Origin: JBJSXF01 sp046086225
Lineage (GTDB): Bacteria > Actinomycetota > Acidimicrobiia > IMCC26256 > PALSA-610
Direction of reading: 5' to 3'
Assembly: GCA_046086225.1 (NCBI GenBank)
Contig: JBJSXF010000046.1
Coordinates: 1 to 15,108, forward strand
Length of the DNA stretch: 15,108 nucleotides
The notes under the pieces were generated by a model that saw nothing but the letters and a program-made list of their open reading frames with translations, made no database searches and was not told where the DNA came from. Position 1 is the first letter of the stretch; each line of letters opens with the position of its first letter. Position numbers and translations under genes: made by a program. Positions 1-7,263 of this stretch are shown piece after piece.

Positions 1-560
1 TCATCGGGCCGAACGACCTCGTGTTCGACGCGACCGGCGGCATGTGGTTCACCGATCACGCCCGGCGCGAAGGCCGGGTGCAGCACCTGGGTTCCGTCTA
101 CTACGCCCGGCCCGACGGCTCGTCGATCCGGGAGGTGGCCTTCCCGCTCGAATCCCCGAACGGCATCGGGCTCTCGCCCGACGGTTCGGTGCTCTACGCG
201 GCCGAGACCCATACGGGCCGGGTGCTCGCGTGGGACGTCACCGGGCCGGGGGAGCTCGCCCAGGGTCCGGGGGGCGCGGCGTCGCGCGTGCTGTGCGGGC
301 TCCCCGGCCACCAGCTCCTCGACTCGCTCGGGGTGGACGCCGACGGGAACGTCGTGGTGGCGACGCTCGTCACCGGCGCGCTCACCGTGATCGCGCCCGA
401 CGGCACGATCCTCGAGCAGGTCGCGACCGGTGACCCGATGACGACGAACGTCTGCTGGGGCGGTGACGATCTGCGCACGGCCTACGTGACCTGCTCGGCC
501 ACCGGTCGGCTGGTGGCGCTGCCGTGGCCCCGGCCCGGGCTGCGCCTCGCGTTCGCCTGA
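1..560 (+). CDS. SMP-30/gluconolactonase/LRE-like family protein, 5'-truncated by the window edge
   Basis: The open frame runs in from the left edge (first full codon at 3) to TGA at 558-560. The visible start encodes IGPNDLVFDATGGMWFTDHA, the 'GPND...TD' block typical of the SMP-30/gluconolactonase/LRE six-bladed beta-propeller family. The Asn of that block is a usual metal ligand. The GTG at 21 falls inside the motif and is not the true start. A second family block, SPNGIGLSPDGSVLYAAET, follows, then VDADGNVVVAT. These repeats are blade-type strands. Family members are metal-dependent lactonases acting on sugar acid lactones or similar esters; the substrate here cannot be told. About 185 residues of a family usually near 300 are visible, so the N-terminal third is missing. 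A hairpin at 575-594 follows the stop. The next gene has its own promoter, so the two are probably not co-transcribed. Confidence 0.8.
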   Translation, partial: IGPNDLVFDATGGMWFTDHARREGRVQHLGSVYYARPDGSSIREVAFPLESPNGIGLSPDGSVLYAAETHTGRVLAWDVTGPGELAQGPGGAASRVLCGLPGHQLLDSLGVDADGNVVVATLVTGALTVIAPDGTILEQVATGDPMTTNVCWGGDDLRTAYVTCSATGRLVALPWPRPGLRLAFA

Positions 561-574
561 GTCGCCCGGCGTCC

Positions 575-594
575 CGTCGCCGAACGGGGCGACG
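575..594 (+). terminator. GC-rich hairpin after the SMP-30-like gene
   Basis: CGTCGCC at 575-581 pairs perfectly with GGCGACG at 588-594 around a 6-nt loop, 14 nt after the stop at 560. There is no T-tract. This position and shape suit an actinobacterial terminator. It also lies just upstream of the -10 box at 599, so it could instead be a regulatory structure for the next gene. Confidence 0.45.
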
Positions 595-598
595 CCCC

Positions 599-604
599 TA
601 ACGT
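599..604 (+). promoter_or_regulatory. Putative -10 box (TAACGT) for the AMACR-type gene
   Basis: TAACGT fits the actinobacterial TANNNT -10 pattern. Transcription would start near 611 and give a leader of about 50 nt that contains the AGGAG at 650-654. No convincing -35 element is seen. Confidence 0.4.
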
Positions 605-661
605 GGGCGGCCCCGGGCCGCCGTGCCCGATCCGTCACCGAACCCGATCAGGAGTCGCCTC

Positions 662-1807
662 GTGGGACCGCTCTCCGGTGTGAAGATCGTCGAGCTCGCG
701 GGCATCGGCCCCGGCCCGTTCGCCGGGATGATGCTCTCCGACATGGGAGCCGACATCGTGCGGGTCGACCGGGCCGCGGCGGTCAACCCGGCTGTATTCG
801 GGCATCCCAACTTCGAGCTCATGAACCGTGGGCGCCGGTCGATCGGCGTCGACCTGAAGCACCCCGAGGGGCGGGAGGTCGTGCTCCGACTCGTCGAGCA
901 GGCCGACGCCCTCATCGAGGGCTTCCGGCCCGGGGTGACCGAGCGCCTCGGCCTCGGGCCCGATGACTGCCACGCCCGCAACCCGCGGCTCGTCTATGGG
1001 CGCATGACCGGCTGGGGCCAGGACGGCCCGATGGCGCACGCGGCGGGGCACGACATCAACTACATCGCGCTGGCCGGGGCGCTCGCCCACTTCGCCCGCG
1101 ACGGCGTGCAGCCGACCCCGCCGATCAACCTCGTCGGCGACTTCGGCGGGGGCGGGATGCTCCTCGCCTTCGGCATCGTCTGCGGGATCCTCGAGGCGCG
1201 CGGATCGGGGCAGGGCCAGGTGATCGACGCGGCCATGGTCGACGGTGCGGCCGCGCTCATGGCCATGGTGTGGAGCTTCCGGAAGCTCGGCATCTGGGAC
1301 GAGTCCCGGCCGGGCACCAACCTGCTCGACACCGGCGCGCCGTTCTACGACACCTACGAGACCGCCGACGGCAAGTGGATCTCGATCGGGTCGCTCGAGG
1401 TGCAGTTCTACGCCGAGCTCATCGAGAAGCTCGGGCTGGCCGGCGCGGAACTCCCGGCTCAGAACGACCGCGAGCGCTGGCCCGAGCTGCGGGAAGCGTT
1501 CGCGACCGCGTTCCGTTCGAAGACCCGGGCCGAGTGGGACGAGATCATGCTCGGCAGCGACGTCTGCTACGCCCCGGTGTTGACGATGACCGAGGCGATC
1601 GACGATCCGCACCTGCGGGCCCGGGCGACGGTGATCGACCGCGACGGTGTCGAGCAGCCCGCCCCGGCCCCCCGCTTCAGCCGCACTGCGCCCGAGATCG
1701 TGCGGGATGCGCCCTGGCCGGGGCAGCACACCGACGGGGTGCTCGGCGACTGGGGGCTCGGGGCCGACGAGATCGCGGCCCTGCGCTCGTCCGGCGCGGT
1801 CGCCTGA
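662..1807 (+). CDS. Alpha-methylacyl-CoA racemase / CaiB-BaiF (family III) CoA transferase
   Basis: This 381-residue protein belongs to the CaiB/BaiF family. The specific residues point to the alpha-methylacyl-CoA racemase (AMACR) branch, which epimerises 2-methyl branched acyl-CoAs in branched-chain lipid or sterol side-chain breakdown. It starts MGPLSGVKIVELAGIGPGPF, a near-consensus N-terminus. By eye the racemase catalytic residues of the mycobacterial enzyme MCR (His126, Asp156, Glu241) match H130 in AGHDINYIALAG, D160 in LVGDFGGGG and E246 in SIGSLEVQFY. Length agrees with AMACR (about 360-380). I chose GTG at 662 because AGGAG at 650-654 sits 7 nt upstream and family homology begins there; GTG at 623 would add 13 unconserved residues. 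The exact acyl-CoA substrate is unknown, and CoA-transferase activity cannot be fully excluded. It converges on purK. Confidence 0.88.
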   Translation: MGPLSGVKIVELAGIGPGPFAGMMLSDMGADIVRVDRAAAVNPAVFGHPNFELMNRGRRSIGVDLKHPEGREVVLRLVEQADALIEGFRPGVTERLGLGPDDCHARNPRLVYGRMTGWGQDGPMAHAAGHDINYIALAGALAHFARDGVQPTPPINLVGDFGGGGMLLAFGIVCGILEARGSGQGQVIDAAMVDGAAALMAMVWSFRKLGIWDESRPGTNLLDTGAPFYDTYETADGKWISIGSLEVQFYAELIEKLGLAGAELPAQNDRERWPELREAFATAFRSKTRAEWDEIMLGSDVCYAPVLTMTEAIDDPHLRARATVIDRDGVEQPAPAPRFSRTAPEIVRDAPWPGQHTDGVLGDWGLGADEIAALRSSGAVA

Positions 1808-1850
1808 CCTCGTCGGGCCTTGCGGCGACGTCCGCTGCGTCCGGGTCAGG
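1803..1850. terminator. Inverted repeat spanning both stop codons of a convergent pair
   Basis: CCTGACC (1803-1809) and GGTCAGG (1844-1850) are perfect 7-nt complements. They contain the AMACR-type stop (1805-1807) and the purK stop (1846-1848). The 34-nt loop holds a small GCGG/CCGC stem. A role as a bidirectional terminator is inferred; part of the match arises because two facing TGA stops are complementary. Confidence 0.35.
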
Positions 1851-2943
1851 ACTCACCGCAGCAGTCGAGGACGCGGTCGAGGCTCCTTCGGAGCGTGTCC
1901 TCGTCGTCGGCCACGACGGTCACGTGCCCGACCTTGCGACCGGGGCGGGGATCCTTGCCGTAGTCGTGGAGGTGGGCGCCGGGGATCCGGAGCACCGTGG
2001 CCGCGTCGGGCATCGTGCCGATGCAGTTGACCATCGCCGCCGGTCGGGGTGCGTCGGTGGGGCCGAGCGGTAGCCCGACGATGGCGCGCACGTGGTTCTC
2101 GAACTGGCTCGTGCGTGCCCCCTCGATGGTCCAGTGTCCCGAGTTGTGTACCCGGGGCGCGATCTCGTTGGCGAGGAGGTCGTCACCGACCTGGAACAGT
2201 TCGACGCAGCACACGCCGACGTAGTCGAGATTCTCGAGGAGCGGCCGGATGCAGGCCTCGGCCCGGGCTTGGAGCGCGGCGTCGAGCCCGGGGGCGGGCG
2301 CCCGGGTGACGCGCAGGATGCCGTCCCGATGGGTGTTCTCCACGGCCGGCCAGCACCGCACCTCGCCGTCCCGGCCGCGCACGGCCACGATCGACAGCTC
2401 ACGGTCGAAGGGGACGAAGCCCTCGAGCACGAGATCACGCCCGCCGAGGTCGGTGCAGGCGACGGGGGCGTCGCGACTCGTGCGCAGCCCGGCCTGGCCC
2501 TTGCCGTCGTAGCCGCCGCGGCGTGTCTTCAGCACCGCCGGGAGTCCGATCGCGGCGATCGCGGCATCGAGTTCGGAGGCGCGGTCGACGGCCGCGAAGG
2601 GAGCGGTGTCGATGCCGAGCGCCCGCAGCGCCTCCTTCTCCGTGACCCGGTCCTGGGCCACGTCGAGCGCCCGCGGGTCGGGATGCACGGGGAGGTCGGC
2701 GGCGAGGGCGCGGGCCGTGCCCGCGGGGACGCCCTCCCATTCGTAGGTGACGACCGCAGCCCCGGCCGCGGCGCGTCGGGCGGCATCGAGGTCGTCGAGG
2801 GAACCGACGACGAGCTCGCCCACGGCGGCGGCGGGCGCGGCGGCGGTCGGGTCGAGGAACGTGAAGGTGCAGCCGAGCGGCACCCCGGCGAGCGCGAGCA
2901 TGCGGCCGAGCTGCCCGCCACCGAGCACTGCGATGCGGGTCAC
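1846..2943 (-). CDS. purK: N5-carboxyaminoimidazole ribonucleotide synthetase (PurK, ATP-grasp)
   Basis: This 365-residue protein is a full-length PurK. It uses ATP and bicarbonate to carboxylate aminoimidazole ribonucleotide to N5-CAIR in de novo purine synthesis, and PurE then rearranges the product. The N-terminus MTRIAVLGGGQLGRM (1-15) is the classic PurK glycine-rich opening. GGYDGKGQ (143-150) is the ATP-grasp loop, and NEIAPRVHNSGHWTIEG (259-275) followed by TSQFENHVRAIVGLPLG is the family signature. KDPRPGRKVGH (330-340) is the C-terminal PurK block. The GTG start at 2943 overlaps the upstream LemA-like gene's TGA by four bases (GTGA), so translation is probably coupled. No purE lies in the window; in many actinobacteria it is the next gene, but here the unit ends with purK. 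Confidence 0.95.
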   Translation of the reverse strand: MTRIAVLGGGQLGRMLALAGVPLGCTFTFLDPTAAAPAAAVGELVVGSLDDLDAARRAAAGAAVVTYEWEGVPAGTARALAADLPVHPDPRALDVAQDRVTEKEALRALGIDTAPFAAVDRASELDAAIAAIGLPAVLKTRRGGYDGKGQAGLRTSRDAPVACTDLGGRDLVLEGFVPFDRELSIVAVRGRDGEVRCWPAVENTHRDGILRVTRAPAPGLDAALQARAEACIRPLLENLDYVGVCCVELFQVGDDLLANEIAPRVHNSGHWTIEGARTSQFENHVRAIVGLPLGPTDAPRPAAMVNCIGTMPDAATVLRIPGAHLHDYGKDPRPGRKVGHVTVVADDEDTLRRSLDRVLDCCGES

Positions 2944-3524
2944 GACGCGGACGGCGGCGTCGAGGGCACCGGGGTGAAGGCCGGGATCGGCTCGGCCCCC
3001 AACGCCGCGGCGGCCAGGGCCCGAACCGTGCCGGTGCGCTCCCGCTCGTAACGGTCGACGGCTCGGTCGAAGCCGGTGACCGGCGGGGTGATCGTCGCAG
3101 CCGAGAACGCCGGGTCGGTGGCGTAGGCGGAGACCGCATCCGCGGCCCGACGGTCGGCCCGCACCCGATTCGAGGCTGCGCCGGCGGTGACGAGTCGGCG
3201 TCCGATCGCCTCGACGGCATTGGCGGCCGCCACCTCGTCGGCGAGCGGACCGCCCCGGGCGGCGCGCCAAGCGGCGATCGCCGCAGTGGTCTGCCGGGCG
3301 AGCGTGCGTTCGGGGCCGATGAGGGTCCCGACCCGGTTCGCCGCCGTGGCGAGGAGCCGGTAGTGGGGGCCGAGCCGGTCGTCCACGGCGGACCACTCCC
3401 GCTCGGCGTCCCGGCGGGCGTCCTCGATCACGGGGCGGGCCGAGAGCACCACGGCCACTGCGGCCACTGCGGCGAGCAGCAGCAGCATGGGAATCAGGAT
3501 GCGCAGGCCGCGCAGTACTCGCAC
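2940..3524 (-). CDS. LemA-like family membrane-anchored protein
   Basis: This is a 194-residue protein with one N-terminal membrane segment (about 7-28) and a mostly helical remainder. The stretch EREWSAVDDRLGPHYRLLATAANRV (41-65) follows the LemA pattern of Trp, then Val/Ile-Asp, Leu and a Leu-Leu pair. GFDRAVDRYERE (151-162) and the late PIPAFTP (179-185) recall LemA's 'FN..V..YN' and C-terminal aromatic region. The usual 'YN.LV..RN' opening after the membrane helix is poorly kept, so this is a divergent member. LemA proteins are four-helix bundles of unclear function, facing outside the membrane. GTG at 3524 is the start that includes the whole membrane helix. A TACCCT at 3534-3539 is a possible -10. 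The gene precedes purK with a four-base overlap, and no functional link is known to me. Confidence 0.6.
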   Translation of the reverse strand: MRVLRGLRILIPMLLLLAAVAAVAVVLSARPVIEDARRDAEREWSAVDDRLGPHYRLLATAANRVGTLIGPERTLARQTTAAIAAWRAARGGPLADEVAAANAVEAIGRRLVTAGAASNRVRADRRAADAVSAYATDPAFSAATITPPVTGFDRAVDRYERERTGTVRALAAAALGAEPIPAFTPVPSTPPSAS

Positions 3525-3533
3525 GAGGACCCG

Positions 3534-3539
3534 AGGGTA
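3534..3539 (-). promoter_or_regulatory. Putative -10 box (TACCCT) for the LemA-like/purK unit
   Basis: Reading on the minus strand, TACCCT ends 9 nt before the GTG at 3524, so the transcript would have almost no leader. The spacing is slightly longer than in the other leaderless cases here, so this is a weaker call. Confidence 0.3.
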
Positions 3540-3565
3540 CCGGCGCGTCGGCGAAAGTGCGCGGC

Positions 3566-4093
3566 ATGGTTCGTTCCCGCGTCCGGGCCCGAAGACGCGT
3601 CATCACCGTCATCGTCGTGCTGCTCGGGGCGGCCGCATGGGGGCGGCACGTGGGGAGCGCGTCGGCAGGTGTCATCCCGGCGCGGGTCGTGCGGACGTTC
3701 GACGGTGACACGGTCGAGGTGCTGGTGGGTCGGGGGGATGCGGCCCGCCCGGAGACCGTGCGGATGCTCGGGGTGGACACGCCCGAGACGCACCATCCGC
3801 GGAAGCCGGTGCAGTGCTTCGGCCCCGAGGCCGCGGCGTTCACCGCCGCCCGACTCCCGCCGGGTACCGCGGTACGGCTCGAGCTCGACGTCGAGCAGCG
3901 CGATCGCTACGGCCGGCTGCTCGCTCACGTACTCGTCGACGACGCGCGCTTCGGCGACGAACTGCTCCGGGCCGGCTACGCCCGGCTCCTCGTGATCGCC
4001 CCCAACGGGGCCCACGCTCGCGAGATGCTGCGGGCCGAGCTCGAGGCGCGGTCTGCCGGTCGTGGTCTCTGGGGCGTGTGCGGGGGCCGTTGA
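3566..4093 (+). CDS. Exported or membrane-anchored staphylococcal-nuclease-type thermonuclease (SNase)
   Basis: This 175-residue protein is a calcium-dependent nuclease homologue that cuts DNA and RNA. An Arg-rich N-terminus (2-11) followed by a hydrophobic segment (about 12-25) reads as a signal peptide or membrane anchor, placing the enzyme outside the cell. The SNase core runs from about 37 to 172. RTFDGDT (43-49) gives the metal-binding Asp residues. RMLGVDTPE (66-74) supplies the equivalents of S. aureus Arg35, Asp40, Thr41 and Glu43, and RDRYGR (112-117) supplies Arg87 as R117. All key catalytic residues are therefore present. ATG at 3566 gives the cleaner start; GTG at 3557 would add three residues and cannot be excluded. 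The gene diverges from the LemA-like gene across a gap of about 40 nt and converges on the helicase gene. Confidence 0.88.
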   Translation: MVRSRVRARRRVITVIVVLLGAAAWGRHVGSASAGVIPARVVRTFDGDTVEVLVGRGDAARPETVRMLGVDTPETHHPRKPVQCFGPEAAAFTAARLPPGTAVRLELDVEQRDRYGRLLAHVLVDDARFGDELLRAGYARLLVIAPNGAHAREMLRAELEARSAGRGLWGVCGGR

Positions 4094-4103
4094 GACAGAC
4101 GCG

Positions 4104-4118
4104 CGCCCGATTCGGGCG
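4104..4118. terminator. Hairpin between convergent nuclease and helicase genes
   Basis: CGCCCG at 4104-4109 pairs with CGGGCG at 4113-4118 around ATT, 10 nt after the nuclease stop and 25 nt beyond the helicase stop. There is no T-tract. The gap also carries a direct repeat TCGGGCGACC at 4112-4121 and 4131-4140. A bidirectional terminator role is inferred. Confidence 0.4.
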
Positions 4119-4143
4119 ACCCGGTCCGGCTCGGGCGACCGGC

Positions 4144-5928
4144 TCAGCTGACCCGGCGCCGCCGGCGGCGCTGCGGACGAGGCGGCGACGCCGCGTCGAG
4201 TGCGGCGCGCATCCCGGCCAAGCGGACGCTGCGCTCGTCGGCCGGGGGCGCATCGGCCCGGGCCGCCACCTCGAGCTCACGGAGCCAAGGCGACGGCGTG
4301 CGCTCCACCCGGCGCCCGTCGAAGGTGCGATGACGAGCCCACGAGCAGTGCACCTCGTCGGCCGCCCGGCTGAGCGCAACGTGCAGTAGGCGCCGCTCCT
4401 CGGCCCGGGCCTCGGGGGTGCGGGCCCGGGCCACGGGCACGAGCCCCTGCTCGAGCCCGGTGACGAACACGACCTTCCATTCGAGCCCCTTGGCTCGGTG
4501 GAACGTCACGAGTTCGACGGCTTCGGGTGCCCGGTCGTGGGCCGCGGCGTCGAGCCAGGTCGCGAGCCCGGCGACCGCCGGCGGACCCGTCTCGGCGGCG
4601 AGGTAGGCGCGGGCGAGGTCGATGAGCGCTTCGCGGTCGCCGACGAGGGTCTCGACCGTGGCGAGAGCGTCGGGGTCGAGCGTCTCGGAGGCGAGGTCGG
4701 CGATGAGATCGGCGAGCGGTCGCCCCGAAGCGTCGCGCTCGAGCTCGCGGAGGCGGTCGAGCAGGAGCGGCCAGCCCGGCCGCCCGGCCGCCCGACCGTC
4801 GGCCACCCGGAAGGGGATGCCGCGGGCGGTGAGCGCCTCTTCGAAGGCACGGGACTGCGCGTTCACCCGGAACAGCACCGCGATCTCGGACCACGGCACC
4901 CCGGCCCGGAAGGCCCGGCGGCAGCCCTCGGCGACCGCGGCGGCCTCGGCGGCGGCATCGTCGTGGGCGGTGATGGTGGCGGCCGGTCCCCGACCTCGCT
5001 CGGCTGCGGGTGCGATCCGGGCGGAGCCGCCCGCGGGTCCGAGCGCCACCTCGGCGAGGCCGACCACGGCCGAGGTCGCCCGGTGGTTGCGCACGAGGGC
5101 GACGGTTGTACCGCCGGGGAAGACGAGACCGAACTCGTGGAGCGGCGACGCGTCGGCCCCGGCGAAGGCGTAGATCGACTGGGCGGGATCACCCACGACG
5201 GTGAGGTCGGTGCGATCGCCGATCCAGGCGCGGAGGAGCGCGAGCTGCAGCGGGGTCGCGTCCTGGAACTCGTCGACGAAGAAGTGGCGGAAGCGGAAGC
5301 GCTGCTGCTCGGCGAAGACGGGATCGCGGGCGATGCGCTCGGCGCAACTGCGGAGCAGGTCGTCGAAGTCGAGCACCCGCCGGTTGCGCTTCTCGGCGAC
5401 GAAACGGGCGTAGCTCTCGGCGATCGCGCCCGGATCGCGGTCGGTGGTTCGTCCGGCGGCGCCGGCGGCGGCGACGTACTCCTCGGGGCGGATCATGCGG
5501 GCCTGGGCCCACTCGATCTCGGCGACGGTGGCGTCGACGACTGCTCGGCGCCGCCCGGCCGGTCCGAGGATCCCGGCGACCATCCGGCCCTTGTGCTCGA
5601 GCAGCACGGGCGGCGGTGATCGCCGCTCGGCCGCGTCGGCGCGGAGCTGGGCGAGCGCAGTGGCGTGGAAGGTACCGGCCGTCACCTCGTCGGCACCGCC
5701 GAGCATTCGCAGTCGGTCGCGCAGCTCGCCCGCTGCCTTGCGGGTGAACGTGAGCGCCAGCACGTGGCGGTCCTCGGCGACGCCCTCGCGGATCCGGTAG
5801 GCGATCCGCCGGGTGAGGACGCGCGTCTTGCCCGAGCCGGCGGGCGCCACGATCGCGAGCGGCACTCGGGGGTCGGTGACCGCGGCGAGCTGCTCGGGAT
5901 CGAGGTCGGCGAGCAGCGGATCGGTCAC
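4144..5928 (-). CDS. UvrD/PcrA/Rep-type superfamily I DNA helicase, short form
   Basis: This 594-residue ATP-dependent 3'-5' helicase has all SF1A motifs in order: Walker A APAGSGKT (28-35), LTFTRKAAGEL (59-69, motif Ia), VDEFQD (218-223, motif II), VVGDPAQSIYAFAGA (244-258, motif III), LVRNHRA (278-284, motif IV), VTFHRAKGLEW (474-484, motif V) and ERRLLHVALSRA (511-522, motif VI). It should act in DNA repair or replication-fork restart. It is shorter than typical UvrD/PcrA (about 700-780) and ends soon after motif VI, with no HRDC domain such as mycobacterial UvrD2 carries. The C-terminus closes in a run of seven arginines (587-592 plus flanking basic residues). The GTG at 5928 is the only reasonable start: a TACGGT box ends 7 nt upstream and the Q-motif-like DPEQLAAV begins at residue 10. 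The gene is monocistronic. Confidence 0.93.
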   Translation of the reverse strand: MTDPLLADLDPEQLAAVTDPRVPLAIVAPAGSGKTRVLTRRIAYRIREGVAEDRHVLALTFTRKAAGELRDRLRMLGGADEVTAGTFHATALAQLRADAAERRSPPPVLLEHKGRMVAGILGPAGRRRAVVDATVAEIEWAQARMIRPEEYVAAAGAAGRTTDRDPGAIAESYARFVAEKRNRRVLDFDDLLRSCAERIARDPVFAEQQRFRFRHFFVDEFQDATPLQLALLRAWIGDRTDLTVVGDPAQSIYAFAGADASPLHEFGLVFPGGTTVALVRNHRATSAVVGLAEVALGPAGGSARIAPAAERGRGPAATITAHDDAAAEAAAVAEGCRRAFRAGVPWSEIAVLFRVNAQSRAFEEALTARGIPFRVADGRAAGRPGWPLLLDRLRELERDASGRPLADLIADLASETLDPDALATVETLVGDREALIDLARAYLAAETGPPAVAGLATWLDAAAHDRAPEAVELVTFHRAKGLEWKVVFVTGLEQGLVPVARARTPEARAEERRLLHVALSRAADEVHCSWARHRTFDGRRVERTPSPWLRELEVAARADAPPADERSVRLAGMRAALDAASPPRPQRRRRRRVS

Positions 5929-5935
5929 GCCTGCG

Positions 5936-5941
5936 ACCGTA
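5936..5941 (-). promoter_or_regulatory. Putative leaderless-promoter -10 box (TACGGT) for the helicase gene
   Basis: On the minus strand TACGGT is followed by exactly 7 nt and then the GTG at 5928, so transcription should begin at or beside the start codon. No Shine-Dalgarno sequence is present. No clear -35 element is seen. Confidence 0.5.
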
Positions 5942-6025
5942 CCGCCCGGGTGGGTCGGTTTCGTCGGGCCGGGCGGTGACGGGCGTGTCCCTCGCCGGAG
6001 CGCTCGCCGCCGGCCGAGAGGCGAT

Positions 6026-6031
6026 TAGCGT
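6026..6031 (+). promoter_or_regulatory. Putative leaderless-promoter -10 box (TAGCGT) for the DDN-type gene
   Basis: TAGCGT is followed by 7 nt and then ATG at 6039. This favours ATG 6039 as the start over the longer frame opening at 5976, whose extra residues would overlie the promoter. Confidence 0.5.
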
Positions 6032-6038
6032 CGGGGTC

Positions 6039-6560
6039 ATGGGACTGCGCACGGCGCTCGGCTACGAGGCCCGGCCCGCCAACGCGGCGCAACGCACGGT
6101 TCAGCGCCTGGCCGCGACGAAGGCGGGCTCCTGGGTGTTCCAGCGCACGCTCTACCGGATCGACCGGCCGCTCCACCGGTGGACCAACGGGCGGCTGACC
6201 GCGCCGGGGCTGCTCGCCGGTCTCCCGGTGATCATGGTCACCACGACCGGGGCTCGCTCCGGACTGCCCCGATCGATGCCGCTGGCCGGGATCCCGGTGG
6301 GCGACGACCTCGCGGTGGTCGGGAGCAACTTCGCCCAGGTCCGGACACCGGCCTGGGTCCACAACCTCGAGGCCGATCCGCAGGCCGAAGTGGCCTGGCG
6401 CGACCGCTCGGTCGGGGTCCGGGCCCGCCCGGCCACCGAGCCCGAACGGGAGATCGTGTGGGCCCGGGGCACCGAGATCTACGGCGGCTTCGCGGCCTAC
6501 CGCGAGCGGATCACCGATCGGACCGTGCGCATCTTCGTGCTCGAGGTGAGCGAGGCCTGA
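6039..6560 (+). CDS. Deazaflavin (F420)-dependent nitroreductase/oxidoreductase, DDN family
   Basis: This 173-residue protein belongs to the DDN family, split-beta-barrel enzymes that use reduced coenzyme F420 to reduce quinones, nitro compounds or enones. The core matches closely: VIMVTTTGARSGLPRSMPL (64-82) is the 'TTTGRKSG..R..PL' F420 phosphate-binding block, and VVGSNFAQVRTPAWVHNLE (93-111) is the 'vaS.gg...PaWyhNL.a.P' block, followed by ADPQAEVAWRD. The length is normal for the family. N-terminal residues 1-55 are basic and amphipathic, as in membrane-associated members. ATG 6039 is preferred because of the -10 box at 6026-6031. The natural substrate is not predictable. It is divergent from the helicase gene, and the 171-nt gap downstream suggests it is transcribed alone. 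Confidence 0.88.
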   Translation: MGLRTALGYEARPANAAQRTVQRLAATKAGSWVFQRTLYRIDRPLHRWTNGRLTAPGLLAGLPVIMVTTTGARSGLPRSMPLAGIPVGDDLAVVGSNFAQVRTPAWVHNLEADPQAEVAWRDRSVGVRARPATEPEREIVWARGTEIYGGFAAYRERITDRTVRIFVLEVSEA

Positions 6561-6718
6561 GCAGAAGGGCGGCCGACCGGTGCGAACGGGTCCGGCGCCA
6601 CCCCCGGATCGCTCCGGCGGCCCGCGTCCGGGGCCTCTCGCACATCGGTCGACCGACGGCGCCACCGTACGACGCGCGCGGTTCCCGGTCATGGGTCGGA
6701 GGGCCCCTTCGCGTCGGG
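6561..6718. other. Non-coding gap with a small hairpin and a 12-bp palindrome
   Basis: This is the largest intergenic stretch in the window. It contains a weak hairpin, CCGGA (6604-6608) pairing with TCCGG (6613-6617), that could end the DDN transcript. It also holds a perfect palindrome TCGGTCGACCGA at 6645-6656, about 63 nt upstream of the -10 box at 6719. I see no gene, RNA motif or repeat family in it. Confidence 0.4.
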
Positions 6719-6725
6719 TAGCAAT
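6719..6725 (+). promoter_or_regulatory. Putative leaderless-promoter -10 box (TAGCAAT) for the metallopeptidase gene
   Basis: TAGCAAT ends 6 nt before the GTG at 6732. No Shine-Dalgarno sequence lies between them, so the message is probably leaderless. Confidence 0.45.
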
Positions 6726-6731
6726 GCGGTC

Positions 6732-7247
6732 GTGGAGATCGAGCTCGTCCGGGGCACCCGGCGTCGCAAGCACGTGGAGGCAGTGCTCGTGGGTGAGCGA
6801 CTCCGCGTGTCGTTCCCGGCCTGGATGTCACTCGCCGATGCCCGAGCCGCGGCCGATGAGCTCGCCGAGCGGATGCGGCGGCGGGTCGATGCCGAGGCGA
6901 TCGATGTCGCCGGGCGAGCGCACCGGCTCGCGCGGGATCACGATCTCCCGCGGCCGCGGTCTGTGCGCTGGGTCGACAACATGGAACGACGGTGGGCGTC
7001 CTGCACGCCGGTCGACGGATCGATTCGGGTGTCGAGCCGACTTGCCGCGGTGCCCGGCTGGGTCCTCGACTACGTGCTCGTCCACGAGCTCGCGCACCTC
7101 GTGGTTCCGCACCACGGCCCCCGGCACGCCGAACTCGTCGACCGCTATCCGTTCGCCGAGCGGGCCCGGGGGTTCCTCGTGGCGGTCGATCTCGGGCTCT
7201 GCAACCTCGCCGCCGAGGCCGCCGGGGGCGAGGCGATCACGGCCTGA
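6732..7247 (+). CDS. YgjP-like (DUF45, WLM/M48-like) zinc metallopeptidase
   Basis: This 171-residue protein matches the YgjP/DUF45 metal-dependent hydrolase family. The N-terminus carries the usual short beta-rich 'R..R..v.v.v.g..l.v..P' region (1-35) followed by a helical stretch with a double-Arg pattern. RRWASC (86-91) corresponds to the family's 'WGSC' motif. The active site is VHELAHL (117-123): H118 and H122 should bind zinc with E119 as the general base, and H128 in PHHGPRHAEL is the third ligand, matching the 'NHS..F' position of the family. Cytosolic, with no signal peptide. Its cellular substrate is not established. It is followed after 29 nt by the PH-SHOCT gene, which has its own -10 box. 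Confidence 0.85.
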   Translation: MEIELVRGTRRRKHVEAVLVGERLRVSFPAWMSLADARAAADELAERMRRRVDAEAIDVAGRAHRLARDHDLPRPRSVRWVDNMERRWASCTPVDGSIRVSSRLAAVPGWVLDYVLVHELAHLVVPHHGPRHAELVDRYPFAERARGFLVAVDLGLCNLAAEAAGGEAITA

Positions 7248-7263
7248 GCGGCCGGTCCGGGCG

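Noticed and set aside
1846..3843. Reading purK as a 665-residue fusion with a long N-terminal extension
   Set aside because: The frame is open upstream, but the purK family N-terminus begins exactly at GTG 2943, which overlaps the LemA-like stop. The extension is Arg/Pro-rich and lies over other genes.
4498..5619. 373-codon plus-strand open frame inside the helicase region
   Set aside because: It lies antisense to a helicase with every SF1 motif present; its composition is Gly/Glu/Asp-rich as expected from reading high-GC codons in another frame, and it shows no recognisable domain.
5976..6038. Longer N-terminus for the DDN-type protein
   Set aside because: The extra 21 residues cover the -10 box at 6026-6031, and ATG 6039 is correctly spaced for a leaderless start.
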